Numbered from the stretch's first letter, positions 1 to 11,260 are shown. The stretch: 42,713 nucleotides of DNA from Dicyema japonicum (GCA_011109175.1 RDEW01000003.1:1825523-1868235); one strand, 5' to 3'. Made by a program: numbers and translations. Notes: generated by a model not told the origin, from the letters alone.

Positions 1-231
1 TCTGATTACTTCTCTGCTTAGAAGAATGACCTGGGTCCGAGACTGATTGGCCAAATTTTTCTGAGAGTATTTATCAACGCATGTAGCGTTCCAAGCAAGT
101 TCCTACCATCAGCAAAAGGGAATTTTGTCATCCCGTGGAAGCGTTTGGCATCCTTTCGGGTGAGATATTGCATCGGTGCCTAACAGAAGAAAGTGCGTTG
201 AGACAGACATGTTTTGGGAAACTGTTTACGA

Positions 232-704
232 TCACCTACACGACAGTGGATGGTCGTCATATGGATTGATCAAACGTCTAAACAACATTTTCGCTCCGCA
301 CGCATTAAGTCCGGAATAAGAGTAAAGGACCATATCCATCAAATTCTCTGAGGAGCTATAAAAGGACAAATATGCACTTAATGCGGCTGAAGTACGGTAA
401 TTCCTCCAAAAAACAGGCATAGTTGCCTGAATCCATCCATATGCATCAATTGGAGTTTCATTCCAACTTGGAATCAAGATCAGTGCCGGTACAGTAAACG
501 GAACAACACTAACTTGCAGGAATAGTACCGACAGGGGCGTCTAACATAAAACCTGGTTACTCTTCGGTACTCTAGCCGAGATAGAAAACGTCCGGATGGA
601 ATAACTATCTTTCCATTCGAGGATGGGAAGCCCCTGTCCGGGATGTTACGTGTACGGACACTTTCGTGCTGGGCAACCTCCCTCAGTGAGCTGCAAATAC
701 GCAT
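232..704 (-). other. Unassigned minus-strand open frames
   Basis: Two consecutive minus-strand open frames (704-480, then 477-232) are separated by a stop and a frame change. The first is Arg/Ser rich (contains NIPDRGFPSSNGK and FLSRLEYRRVTRFYVRR). The second contains SWNETPIDAYGWIQ and LSFYSSSENLMDMVLYS. I do not recognise either. They could be exons of a host gene or a decayed retroelement reading frame; no GT-AG pair joining them gave a convincing protein. Nothing else is seen in 1-1030. Confidence 0.2.
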
Positions 705-1034
705 TCAGCTGACGGATAGAGCGATCTTGATTTTTTGGCATTTTGCTATACGTGCCTCAAAATGAGTTACAAATAATCTTTATGGTAGCGAAGCATAAGA
801 GACCACAAGGTAAGATCTCTTGTTAGAAGAAAAAAAATAATTTCTTATTTAGGATGTGTCCAAATAACTTCACCACTCCCTTTTGGCTGTTAGTACGATC
901 AGCTGTGAATTGCATATTCCGTACAGCTCTTTGTTACTAATCTTTTTTGGAATCCTGATTTTCTCAGTGACCGTAGTTGATTTATGTTGTGGGAGTTCAT
1001 TTTTTCCTATTGTGAGTGACTGACTATTCAAGAA

Positions 1035-1824
1035 TTATGCAGAATCACAGGGAGGACAAATTCGCTGTGAAAACAAAATTTTGTCTTCTCCATTTATTCC
1101 ATCTATCCCTGGACTAGTGTTATTTTTTAGCTTATTTAAAACTGCCATCCATCGAAAGTGGACCCCGCCGACATTATCGACGTTGCGTTGCCTCTCACGA
1201 TTGCAACAGAGATCAACTGGAGTAGCCACCGGGTCTCACGTGCGTCGTGGCTTTTTAGTGTAGCTTGTTGATAACGTTCAGAACCTCTTTGTATGTAATT
1301 GGGTCATTTAGAGGCCATTAACGTTTCTTTTGCCTCTGCTGTGACTTTCAATGAATATTTTACCATTACGTCGGCTTCAAACTTTCGAGTTCAAATTCCC
1401 ACCAATAAAACATAGGGCATCCATGAATATCTTCGAGTGTCGAAGACAGCACAGTATAGATTTCCATCTGGACTTTTCGCAGTTATGCCCATAGTGGGAG
1501 CATAAATATTAATTATTGTTGATAATTAATTGATAATCTTGATTATGCTAATCATTGATTTTCCAATACTTTTCTGTTGTAATGATTTGATACCACAGAG
1601 CACATTCCATAGTGTCTACATTCCGGTTCCAGAAACAGAAATCTGTATTCCCCATAGTCTTCATCCAGTTCGGCGGATACTTTAGTTTCCTGAAAGCATG
1701 CAACAGCCACTCCATAATGCTTAGATCTTGGCAAAGCTGACTTTTTTCGTATTTCAGAACTAATTCCTCTCACATTAAAAGCCGTTAACCTGAAATTCTT
1801 TCGTTCATAGTGTTTTTGAAACAT
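1035..1824 (-). mobile_element. Non-LTR retrotransposon fragment: AP-type endonuclease running into start of RT
   Basis: Read on the minus strand, an endonuclease/exonuclease/phosphatase domain starts near 1790 (FRLTAFNVRGIS, then CFQETKV and the typical INIYAPT at about 1510). After several stops it runs into an RT N-terminus at about 1130 (LNKLKNNTSPGIDGI). The catalytic RT core is missing, so the copy is 3'-truncated as well as mutated. The protein begins next to the tail of another LINE (position 1826), so this copy was probably disrupted by that insertion. Function in an intact element: nicking target DNA and priming reverse transcription. Dead here. Confidence 0.8.
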
Positions 1825-1825
1825 T

Positions 1826-1955
1826 TATTTAAACCAAGAATCAACGAGAGAGAGGGGGCCGTCAGGTCATCCTGACCTCCTTAAGTAGCCGCCTCATCCT
1901 TCTCGGTGTTCTTACCAGCACTTAGTAATAGAGAGGATGTCATGCGGTTAAAATG
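1826..1955 (-). mobile_element. Family A LINE, 3'-terminal fragment
   Basis: Minus-strand codons give the C-terminus RRLLKEVRMT followed by a stop at about 1868. A roughly 45-bp 3' UTR follows, ending in TTCTTGGTT and a TAAATAAA-like tail at 1826. The same arrangement (RRLL+EA-IT, stop, short UTR, AACCA-type end on the plus strand, TTTATTTA) recurs near 4360, 18712, 26460 and 38815, which defines family A. Only about 130 bp remain; at about 1960 it meets the 3' end of a family D copy. Confidence 0.7.
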
Positions 1956-1959
1956 ACTT

Positions 1960-3440
1960 TTAAATCATTATTATTAAAAGCACTCCCGAGAAAACATAAA
2001 TTAGTTAAGTTTCATCTGTGCCTCCTAATCACCCTTTCCGTCAACCTCGACCATGATCCTCTGTGGCGCGCTGGCTCCATCTTGATTTGAAAATACCATC
2101 TGATCGCACACCAGATTTAAAATTAATAAAAAAAGTTTGCATTAGAGATCTTCATAGGCCAGTTGATCTAGTCCTATCCTCCACCCTTTTTCAAATTCCA
2201 ACTCATTGTCTTCCTGGAGAGACCGATTGAGAGCATTGGTGATCATTTTAACTAGCTCCCAGGGGCATGTTTCAAAAGCTCTGCTGGGATATTGTTATGT
2301 CCTGGCGATCTTCAGGTGTTCAATTTTTTGGTTGCCTGAAGAGTTTCCGAAACGCTTATTGGGTGCAATAGTGTGGATTTGTCTGGTTTCTATAGTTTCA
2401 TTGTCTAGTTAATTTTTCTGAGAGTGTTGAATAGATGATCAAAATGCCAAGATCTTATATTAGCTTTGTTAACGTCTTCAATAACAGTACGGCCGAGGTT
2501 ATCGTGGACAGTGATCGGGGCCAAACTCCTCCCTCTGTTAAGGAGGGGAATTGCATTGAACATCATTGATCCGTCTTTATATTTCGTTATTTCGGAAATT
2601 TAATTTTCTGCTTCACTTCTGGCAAGGAATTTTTTATTTGTTTGATCATTGTAGGACTCTGCCTCTCTGGGTGCAGAGCTCGTTGATTTTTTCCGGTGCA
2701 CTTGTATTTTCGGATCTGAGCCTGAGCTTTTTTTGTTTTACAGAAAGTCGTCTGATATCCGGACTGCTTTGTTTGTGACTGGGTTTGGGGGTGGGACCCA
2801 AAACACTAGAGGCTGCTTTTTGTATAGCAACGACTATTTCCTCCCACATCTTACAGAGTTGTACAATATCGAAGAGTGTTAGAATCTTCATAACGTAGCC
2901 TCTCCTTGTCGTATCGTACTGAGGCGATACCTTTGCGTTTTCCATGTATTTCATGAATTCTGTTTAGCGATAACAAGTTTGTGATCGCTGCTAGTTTCAA
3001 GTCCACCGTATGACCTCAAATTTTGTATGTGGCTTTCTGATGTTGATTGCAGAGTATATAGTCAATCTGGTTGTATATTCGGATTGTGTTGCCATACTTG
3101 TCTTTTCTGGTCCCAACCCAAGTGGTCATGTGTCTTGCTGAGAGCTTGAAACAAATATTGCATAGATTTGATTGAACTCTGTGGAAAGAGGATGAAAGCG
3201 AGTTGTATAAAATTAAGAGAAGTGCAAAATGAATCCAGCTCTTCAATATTTGTTGAGACTCGCGCTCCGGTTGGGGCATATACATTTATAATGGTTGATT
3301 TTATTTCCGCATTTGATATGCAGCACTGCGACACAGTCAGATGCTGCCCACACTCTTGTAACACAGTGAATCAGGTCCTGATGGACAGCAAATCCGAGAT
3401 CATAGTATTGGCAGACAAATGAGAAGGTAAAAATCATTAA
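1960..3440 (-). mobile_element. Family D LINE, internally deleted copy (EN, linker, RT start, C-terminus)
   Basis: In minus-strand order: endonuclease pieces in three frames (YDLGFAVHQDLIHCVTR near 3400; INVYAPTGARV near 3295; GNTIRIYNQIDYILCN near 3070), a linker (2954-2646, WEEIVVAIQKAASSVLG), an RT N-terminus near 2480-2230 (KLNT-stop-RSPGHNNIPAEL), and the C-terminus GSWSRLTERVIRRHR with its stop at about 2000. The palm of the RT is missing, so there is an internal deletion of roughly 1 kb or more. A 3' UTR at 1965-2005 is nearly identical to one at 7626-7670. Inactive copy. Confidence 0.75.
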
Positions 3441-3452
3441 CTTTTTTAATTA

Positions 3453-4044
3453 CAGTAAACCCTCATTAATCCGAACTAAAAAAATTTGGATGCCTTTCGG
3501 ATTGTGAAGGGAATAAATATATTAATTTCATTGTAGTTAATATTTATGTTTTCACATATAATAATCTCTCCATTTTAGAATCAATAATTTCTTTGTCACA
3601 AAGAATGACGATTTCCTTCTCGTCGAGCACTTCTGTTTGAGTTATTTGTTATTCATTAGCCAGTTCAGTTCTTTTCGGTGTTCATTCAAAACAGGATCTT
3701 GGATTATATCTTCATTAGCAAATTAATCAAGACATTTAATTGTCTCAGTCTTTTTAAAACAATTTTTATTGTCTTCTTTTACTTCGTGTGTGAGATAATT
3801 ATGGCTTTCCGTAAATTCACAAAAAAATCTTTTTAAAGATTTTGGTACTGTTAGATTTAAATGTAAATTCATCAATGTTAATACAAACAAAATAAATTAA
3901 TCCGAAATTTTTAATAAATGTCTTTAGGATTGCGGATTATAAAGTTTCTGTTAATTGAAGCCTGTTTGTAAGAAAACTTTATAAAATTTTGCTAACTCAT
4001 CAAAAAATCGGATTATTGAAGTTAGGATTAATGAGGGTTTACTC
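3453..4044. mobile_element. Pogo/Tigger-like DNA transposon, about 592 bp, with TIRs and TA target duplication
   Basis: The left end reads TA-CAGTAAACCCTCATTAAT and the right end is the inverted copy GATTAATGAGGGTTTACTC-TA, giving terminal inverted repeats of about 25 bp with few mismatches and TA on both sides. Sequences related to CAGT-ACCCTC-TAATCCGA are typical of pogo/Tigger members of Tc1/mariner. The interior is very AT-rich; on the minus strand around 3800-3640 a broken frame (including QDPVLNEHRKELNWLMNNK) may be the last trace of transposase. Too short and too broken to be autonomous; behaves like a MITE. Confidence 0.7.
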
Positions 4045-4355
4045 TATCATATAAATATAATTTGACACTTTCTCTAACGCGAATCTGCTCAAGTCATCGT
4101 TGCGCATGTGTTTAGCAGCGAGTAGACTCGAAAAGGAGGAAGTACCGCGGGATTGGAACTCAGTTCGCATTACAGCCGACCTCCGTTGAGAAATCTGGCG
4201 TTTTTGGTTTGAACACTTTTGAATTTATCAGGTTAATCTGGCAGATTGCATGACTTAGGGTGATCCTAGAGTGACACGATGGCTCTCGGGATCATAAGGG
4301 GTAACTCCCATTGCATGCTCAATGCCTTCAGGTCATAATGAAGACCTTGTCATTA
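4045..4355. other. Intergenic stretch, no gene seen
   Basis: Between the pogo-like element and a family A LINE end. I see no extended open frame, RNA gene or repeat here. Confidence 0.5.
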
Positions 4356-4560
4356 AATTTATTAAACCAGAAAACTACCGTCAAGACAGTATGAAAAGAA
4401 ATTCAGGTGATCTCGGCTTCCCTCAGCAGTCTTTGCATGTTCTGACTTGAAGGAAGTGCTGTTTAAATAAAATGCAGTCTCCTTATAAAAACTATCAAAC
4501 CACAAATAGAATTTCGAATGTCTAAAAAAGCCCTCCAAAGTTCTAGCAGGCAGCAATGTA
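4356..4560 (-). mobile_element. Family A LINE, 3'-terminal fragment
   Basis: The minus strand encodes MQRLLREAEIT and a stop at about 4395. The 3' UTR (4356-4392) resembles that at 26460 closely, including the AAACCAGAAAACTACC segment on the plus strand. The part upstream (4440-4560) is degraded. A 5'-truncated, dead copy. Confidence 0.65.
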
Positions 4561-4569
4561 AACTGTGTT

Positions 4570-5064
4570 TAAGTTAATAAATTTAACATGATTTTGATGA
4601 TAATTTTATCTGACTAACGTTTGATCTTATATAAATCATAAATTAAACCCATTACCCGATAACAATTTTGTACTAAATTTATATCATTTGTAACAATTCC
4701 ATGAAAATCGTAAGAGGGATTTGGACTCAATCACGAAATCTGCTTGAGAAGTTTATTAAATCCTTATTAATGAATAATTATAAGCTATCTCATTAATATT
4801 TAATGTTCTTACTAATATTTAACACGAGACCAATCTCCGTTACAATCGTGAGAGGCAACGTGGATTATTCCGGTGGGGACCAATTTGTTATAATTTAGTT
4901 AAATCTTGTGGTAAATTGTATAAAAAAAGTAATGAATATTTCTCTGTGTTATTGAACCATGACGCAGCTTAACCACAATTTAATATGATGTCAATATACT
5001 TTTAATTAATTTAGAGAACGGTTAAATAAATTTATAAATCATAATCACCGTTAATCGACAAAGC
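4570..5064. other. AT-rich upstream region of the transporter gene
   Basis: About 500 bp without a convincing open frame. It must contain the promoter of the plus-strand transporter gene that starts at 5065, but no promoter motif stands out from the AT-rich background. Confidence 0.4.
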
Positions 5065-6609
5065 ATGGAAGAAAAGAAAAAGAGATTTTCTATTGTTGGA
5101 CGATTAATAACTGGATTGAGCGTCTTCAGTGCTCTGACAGTGATGCTCATGCAGAGAATCAATTTGAACGTTGTTGTGCCCCAAATTGTGACAATTCGTG
5201 ATGACGTAGCTAAAGTTTATCCATTTAATAGTTAAGAAAATATTATGGACTTCAAATCAACAGTCTCTCGTTTTAATGTCATTTTACATTGGATTTTTCA
5301 TGAATCAAATAATTGTGGGATTTGTCGTTGAAAGATTTGGATCCAAAGTTCCATTGGCTGTGGGGATGATCATATCGTCAATTTCATGCATTGTTTCGGG
5401 ACTTATTCTTGATAAATCCACAGATGTATTAATATTCCTTAGAGTTCTCATGGGTGCTGCACAGGTTTATCGAATAATTAGTTTAGGCCGTATATTTTCC
5501 AGTCGTCATAGTTTCGCTGGCCAATTGGGTCCAACCCAGTTTTCGGGGGACAGCAGTTGGTCTTGTCTTTCCCGGTATTCTTTAATTATGCACGTCAGGA
5601 ACTCAGTGCGGCACAATCCTTGGACTCAGTGTGACATCGTACTTTGCAAGAGATGAGTCTCAATGGAGAGTCACTTTTTATTTATTTGGTTAACTTTTTG
5701 GTGGGAATTAGGTGGACTTGGATTCATTTGGCTGATATTTTGGTGCATTTTCTACACCGATGACCCCCAAAAGAATAGATGGATCAAGAAGGCTGAGAAA
5801 GATTTATTAAATAGGAAAATCGAAAGGTCAAGCAAAACCAATATTAAGGTAGTATTAGTGACTCAATATTGACCTTTCCAATTTCAAAAATATTTATCTC
5901 TGCTCCCGTTATAGCGGTAATGACCACCCATTTCGCGTCCTTTTGGAGTCTTTCCCTTATATATACAATTATTCCCTCTTTCATGAACGATGTGTATCTT
6001 ATCCCCGTCAAAGATGTATATTTTCTATAATCTTTCAGCAAGCTTACCTTAGCTTTTTGTCCCCGGCTTTCACTTGGATAGGTGGAGTAACCTCTTCCAT
6101 CATCTCCGATTTTCTTTTACGCAAAAAGATCTTGTCTAAACTCACAGTTCGAAAATTGTTGAATGTAAAATTTATTTTATTAAGCATAGCTTGGTGCTAC
6201 GATTCCAACGGGATTGTTCTTCATGTCAGCAACATTTATTCCTCCTGAAAAATACGAGTGGGGGGTGGTCATTATTGTCATTGCCTCATATATTAGTGGA
6301 TTTCAGTTTTCAGTAATAATGCCAAATATTATTGATATTGCACCACAATTCTGTGGCATAATCGGTGCCATTTCTGACACTTTTGCTGCTCTAGCGGGAA
6401 TAATAGCGATTCAGATAACTTATAGTTTTGTCTCCGAACGAGTTTTTAAAGTCTTTAATTTGTAGCATTTAGTCCGTGACTGGCAGATACCTTTCGGCAT
6501 TATGCTCATTATTCAGACAATCGCATTGATTGTTTTCACGGTGTTTGCCAAAGCTGAACTTCAGCCCTGGGCGAGTTCAAACTCTCAACCAGAACCAACT
6601 GAAATTTAA
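5065..6609 (+). CDS. SLC17-type (anion/sialin/VGLUT-like) MFS transporter, nine exons, apparently intact
   Basis: A membrane transporter of the major facilitator superfamily, closest to the SLC17 organic anion/phosphate family; the substrate cannot be told from sequence. It starts at ATG 5065 (MEEKKKRFSIVGR) and ends at TAA 6607-6609. Removing eight introns (5215-5236, 5465-5486, 5575-5598, 5689-5711, 5849-5871, 6016-6038, 6165-6189, 6442-6465; 22-25 nt each) gives about 452 aa, normal for the family. Visible hallmarks: TM1 with MQRINLNVVVP; WTSNQQSLVLMSFYIGFF; VERFGSK; FPVVIVSLANWVQPSFRG; GTILGLSVTSYF; ISDFLLRKK then RKLLN joined to LGATIPTGLFFMSA; FIPPEKYEW; the end AELQPWASS. Each exon boundary falls exactly where the family similarity breaks. 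Intron 5 is odd: the in-frame 23-nt version ends in TTG, while a GT-AG alternative (5827-5858, 32 nt) also keeps frame. Confidence 0.93.
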
Positions 6610-7225
6610 CATTAATTATTTTTAGAGTTATGACTTAATTTTTCATTTATTTTTATTTTATCATTATTCTGCAAAAAAGAGAGAAGGGTCTTTTAGTTCT
6701 TAGAAAATAGCATCTTTCGCCACGAGAAGATGAACCACATCAAAAATTCTACGTTTGAGGGAAGTCGTTCTCCTTCAATAACTATCATTATTTTACCTTG
6801 ATCTTTGGAATAAATTCATTAATCAACCACAAGCTTCAAGAAATAAGATAATTAAAAAAGACTTTATCCTTCAAATGTTCCCCGTACTATCCTCACGTAC
6901 TTCTCTGTAGTTCTCTGTATTTAAGAAATGTCTATTATAATCACAATCGTTGTTCTGCATTTATGGTTTCGAGAAAAAAGTATCAAGGGAAGAATTAGAT
7001 ATCTATTAAAGTTATTAACTTGTCAGAATGTTGAGGTGGCAACATATTTCTTTGGACGCAATGTCTACTTCGTGGATAAAAGCTTTTGTCTCTCGGTTGA
7101 AAAGATAATTTGTCCGTCTCTTGTATTTCCTCCTTTGTTATGTCCGATTCCATAACCTCCAGATCCCGTGTGCTTAATTTTTAGGCAGTATGACAGTTAA
7201 GAAGGTGTCCATGCATGTAGAACCT
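6610..7225. other. Intergenic, one weak open frame
   Basis: Downstream of the transporter. A minus-strand frame starts at about 7153 (MESDITKEEIQETDKLSF, ending in QRNMLPPQHSDK before a stop near 6995). It is hydrophilic and could be a first exon, but I could not join it to a second one. A plus-strand frame over the same DNA (6928-7155) looks like a shadow. Nothing else supported. Confidence 0.25.
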
Positions 7226-7556
7226 CATATAAGACCTTTTCTCCATGTAATTTTGGTGACGTCTATGTCCCTTTTTATCGTCTTAGTCTAATCCAGGGTT
7301 TCATGGATTGAATAGTCTAATCTTAGTCTAATCCAGGGTTTCAGGATGATGTGCTTAATGGATTGAATGATGCGATAACCAATTATATGANCATATAAGA
7401 CCTTTTCTCCATGTAATTTTGGTGACGTCTATGTCCCCTTTTATCGTCTTAGTCTAATCCAGGGTTTCATGGATTGAATAGTCTAATCTTAGTCTAATCC
7501 AGGGTTTCAAGATGATGTGCTTAATGGATTGAATGATGCGATAACCAATTATATGA
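7226..7556. repeat. 165-bp direct repeat flanking a single N (7391): probable unmerged contig overlap
   Basis: Bases 7226-7390 and 7392-7556 are the same 165-bp sequence with only a few differences, separated by exactly one N. The equal lengths and the junction at N fit two contig ends that overlap but were concatenated by the scaffolder. Inside each copy the motif TTAGTCTAATCCAGGGTTTCA occurs twice, a true small local repeat. Confidence 0.75.
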
Positions 7557-7619
7557 TGAAATTTGAGACCCTTCCCGATATTTTGTGTGATGAGTAGGGA
7601 AACCAATTGCAATAAATTG

Positions 7620-7725
7620 CAATTAAATATTATTAAAAGCATTCCCGAGAAAACATAAATTAGTTAAGTTTCTCTTGTCTTGTATTTTTAATCATTCTCT
7701 CCGTCAACCTCGACCATGATCCTCA
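7620..7725 (-). mobile_element. Family D LINE, 3'-terminal fragment
   Basis: Minus-strand GSWSRLTERMIKNTRQE and stop, followed by the same 3' UTR (TTAACTAATTTATGTTTTCT, then a TTTTAATAATA tail) as at 1965-2005. About 100 bp remain. Confidence 0.7.
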
Positions 7726-7739
7726 TAAAGAATATCTGT

Positions 7740-8345
7740 AATATCTTCCATAGTATTCGGGGGCATACTATTGAAATAGTATCCCACAGCATAATTCATT
7801 CCGGATAATATATCCTATTTGAGAAACCGATAAGGAATTTTCCTGGTTGGTTTTCGATTATCCCGGAAAATCGACTGGATCTCTTGAATCCAACATGAAA
7901 ACTCTTCTAAGTACTTAGTGAAACAGACAATCTCCGGTTTCTCGACGCTCTGCCGATTTCCTCTTTGGTGACACGTAGTATTATTTACATCAGATTTGAG
8001 AAGTAATTTCACATTTGCCACAGATTTGGTGGTACCAAACCGCGAATTGAAAATACCTGTTATTAACGGCCACCCACCCCGAGGTATTCTTCCAAATCTT
8101 GACTTGGCAGATCCACCTACTTGTGATCCATTCAGCTTTGTTATCTCGGTCAACCGAATCAGCCATCGCCCGTAGAGACGTGATAGTAGAAGTCATATTA
8201 CCGTGCGAAATTCCCTGTTCTGGAAGCACTCCATGGACCACCATGTCTACGTTATTGTTGGTTTCGCTTTCATATCCATTCGTAGATAGGTCTTCTGGTA
8301 ATGTTTCTAACTCATTCTGAGAAACAAACATGCTCCACAGCAACA
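7740..8345 (-). other. Unassigned overlapping minus-strand frames
   Basis: Two open frames overlap: 8352-7990 (begins MNLLLWSMFVSQNELETLPE, includes NKAEWITSRWICQVKIW) and 8153-7815 (includes RGGWPLITGIFNSRFGTTKS and ends KPTRKIPYRFLK). They lie between a family D 3' end and a family E element. They could be a frameshifted gag-like or pol-like frame; I cannot name a family. Confidence 0.25.
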
Positions 8346-10253
8346 AATTCATGGTTTTTTACTGGTGTTACTTATCTTATACCAAAGAAAAAAGTTTCTG
8401 ACTCTCCAAAGGACCTTACACCGATCACGTGCATGTCTAACCTCTATAAATTGACAACAAAGTGAGCAAATATATTGAAGCATTCGATCAAATTAGTGAT
8501 CACCAGTTAGGAACTCATAGAATGTGCCAGGGCACGCAAGAACAAGTCTTGGTTAACCAATGCATTAACAAACAGTCAGCCAATTTACGCTTGACATGGA
8601 TTGATGCAAAGAAAGCGTTAGATTCTGTGGATCATGGCTTTCTGTACGAAGTTTTAGAAAACTCTGGACTACCTATATGGATTATTACTATTCCTTATCC
8701 CCACAGTTTTTTTGATTGATCCGTTGAGTCGACTATTAAATGGTAAATACCCTAAAGTGACCATGGATGCTGAGGGAAATACTCTTACCTATGCTACTAA
8801 CCACTTGTTTGCGGGTGATCTTAAATTGATATCCTATGAGGACGACACAATGGTAAGAATGATGAACCAAGTTAGAAAATTTTTTGATGCAGCTGGACTG
8901 GAGCCTAATATCGACAAATCAGCCACAAATGTTGAATATTTGGTTGAAAAAGCTATGTCACTTGACGGTCTTGGAGGTTATCGACATCTTGGCGTATTAG
9001 AAGACAAATATAGTAAGACTAATGTGATGAAGTCTATTTATGCAGAAGTGGAAAATAGGATTATGAATCTTATGAAGACTAAACTGAATAGTGTTAACTT
9101 CTTCAAGGCAATCAATGAGTATGCGACTTTATAATTATTATATTGGACTCATTGAAATTGAACGAGTTTGAGGCAATTGACAAGTTTGTAGTTTACTTAT
9201 AAATGGTCGGATTCACTGTAATCCAGCAAATAAAGAAAGATTGTATTTACAGGGAGATTTTCTTGGGGGATTAACTTCTGTTGTATATAAAAGTGAACGA
9301 ATACTTCTACATTTTTTACAACGACCTGCAACACAAAGCCAACAAATGTTTGAGGAGAACGAGAATCCTACGGGTCTTGAATGCAAAGAAAAATCATATG
9401 GCCACAATCGTAGGATTCCTAGCTGGAAAATATCGCTTAGAGACAAGGGACTTTAATATAAAACAGCTGAAGGATGCACAACAAATGGAGCTATTAGAAA
9501 AGATAAAAAGAAAACCTCTACATGCTATGATGTTCAATTCAACAGAAGATCAAAATGTTGATATCAAACAAGTTAGTTACGGAAAACATCTCTCCAAGGA
9601 CGGAGGGAATGCTATGTTATGTCAAGCATCCTAATGTTTTTTTCGAGGAAAATGGTGCAAAATGCAGCCATTGCAATTCAGAGAATAAAACAGTTGATTA
9701 TCTGGCTACAAGGTGTGGAAGAATGCTCAATAGTGACTACCTACGTTGTCATAATGAGGTTGTCAGGTGCATACATTTACACCTGTGCAGGCAGTATTGA
9801 ATAAAGAAATCGAAAAGGCTAAAGACTCATTCAGTACAAACAACGGTTGTAACTGAATTTGTGGAAATTTGCGTTGATACAACAATAGCTACGGACACGA
9901 GAATAAATAACAAGCCGGATATTTTCGTGTATAACAGAATCAAGAACAAAATAGAAGTGAGAATAACCTCCCAAAATTTTTTGAAACATGTCGAAGTGGA
10001 GAAAGGCCGCAAGTACGATTTTCTCGCAAGTGAGCTGGGGATAATATACAAAGCGAAAGTGCACGTGGTCCTAGTAGTCCTTACTTGGAATGGAGTCGTG
10101 AGCAAATATTATAAACACCACTTGAGTCACTCCAAAGTGGAATATCTTTTAGGAGCCTACATGCAGACGATAACGATCAAAAAACGATGGAAAGCGTTTT
10201 GGGCAGTCACGTTTGCATGTCGGAGTACTTGTCGAAATGAAAATGGAATTTGA
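8345..10253 (+). mobile_element. Family E LINE: RT plus C-terminal restriction-like endonuclease, 5'-truncated and frameshifted
   Basis: In order on the plus strand: VTYLIPKKKVSDSPKDLTPI and TCMSNLYKLTTK (8360-8460, RT finger region), LTWIDAKKALDSVDHGFL (about 8590-8645, RT motif A with D), TNHLFAGDLKLIS (about 8795-8835, corresponds to the motif C region but lacks a standard xxDD), a long thumb region, a zinc-knuckle-like CSHCNSENKTVDYLATRC (about 9665-9715) followed by DYLRCHNEVV, and a C-terminal domain with PDIFVYN (about 9918), KIEVRITSQ, EKGRKYDFLASELG and VVLTWNGVVSKYYKHH. The PD...E/K-type motifs and position resemble the restriction-like endonuclease of early-branching, R2-type LINEs. 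At least four frameshifts; inactive. Confidence 0.8.
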
Positions 10254-10905
10254 TGTTAGTTAGTTAAGTGACCCCAGCCTCACTAACTTGTAAGAGGACA
10301 ACAGCTATTAAGTAGGACGCAGCAGATGTTCGTCGCTCCCATAGATCAGTCAGTTCTGGCATTGTGGAGAAACGTTGTGCCAATTCATGACATTGAAATA
10401 AATGATTTGTTGTCAACACGTGGAGGTTACAAAAAGGACAGAGTATATCGTATGTTGGTAGATTTGGGTGTTGCCCACATCGTAGACGAGCCAGGTTTAC
10501 TCGGACGTCCCTCGGAAGAGAGGATTCTGATAGATCTATTAGAGTAGGGGGTCATTGTAGTATTTATTGTCTACACCTTGGTTAGGTCAATCGATGCAAG
10601 GATAGTCCGTTTGGGAGGATTATAATTGTTGAAACCATCAGGGATATATTGAGTTAGGGTAGAGATATGTGTTGATGTTGAGCATTGTGTACAAAAACCA
10701 TGTTAGAAATCAGGGAAGATACTCTGATATTAGTTTCAATACAAAACGTTCAATAATTTTCGATACTACAGATAGTAGTGAAATTGGTCTGAAAGATCCC
10801 GGACTTCAGGATTGGGATTATTTTGGATTTTTTTCCATAGTGCAGGAATTCTAAAGACACAGAATTTATGTTTGTTATTGTTTTGAGTCCTTGTATTTCT
10901 CAGGT
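10254..10905 (+). other. Region with one unassigned open frame
   Basis: A plus-strand frame at 10326-10547 (MFVAPIDQSVLALWRNVV to GRPSEERILIDLLE, 73 aa) follows family E directly and may be part of the same or another retroelement, or an exon. A second short frame (10669-10854) has no recognisable feature. I cannot assign either. Confidence 0.2.
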
Positions 10906-10909
10906 GCTT

Positions 10910-11260
10910 TAAATGCAGATTCCATCAAGCCCTTTGGCAGGAGAGTTTTTGGCGTTTTTGATGAGTTTTTCGACATCAGAAGTACTGATTTCAATCAGTT
11001 ATCCGTAAAGAGTTTGAATATTTTTCAATTTACATGAACGGGTGCATTTGTTCATATTGATGTGACTCACTTTTGCGTAGTGGTCCATTATGACATCTGC
11101 CTGATGAGTGAAATTGCGTGATGTTTGATTATTGTCAATACTGGTGGCTTGGGTTGTTTCCATTCTATTTTGTTTCGACTGAAATCCACGTAAAGTACCC
11201 CAAAAATTCTTTAGTTTTGTTCGGTGGTTAATTTTTGTGATGAAATTATTCCATCAGTCC
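10910..11260 (-). mobile_element. Family A LINE fragment (EN-RT linker region)
   Basis: The reverse complement is clearly homologous to plus-strand 26150-26450: for example AGTCGAAACAAAATAGAATG, AGTATTGACAA, CATAATGGACC and AAAAGTGAGTCACATCAATA are shared. Position in family A is between endonuclease and RT. No intact frame. Confidence 0.6.

Noticed and set aside
4130-4200. tRNA-like GC-richer segment
   Set aside because: No cloverleaf or TTCRANNC-like T-loop could be arranged.
5276-6465. Transporter as a frameshifted pseudogene
   Set aside because: Every frame break coincides with a GT-starting segment of 22-25 nt, nearly all ending in AG, and the joined protein is full length with all family hallmarks. 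Random frameshifts would not show this.
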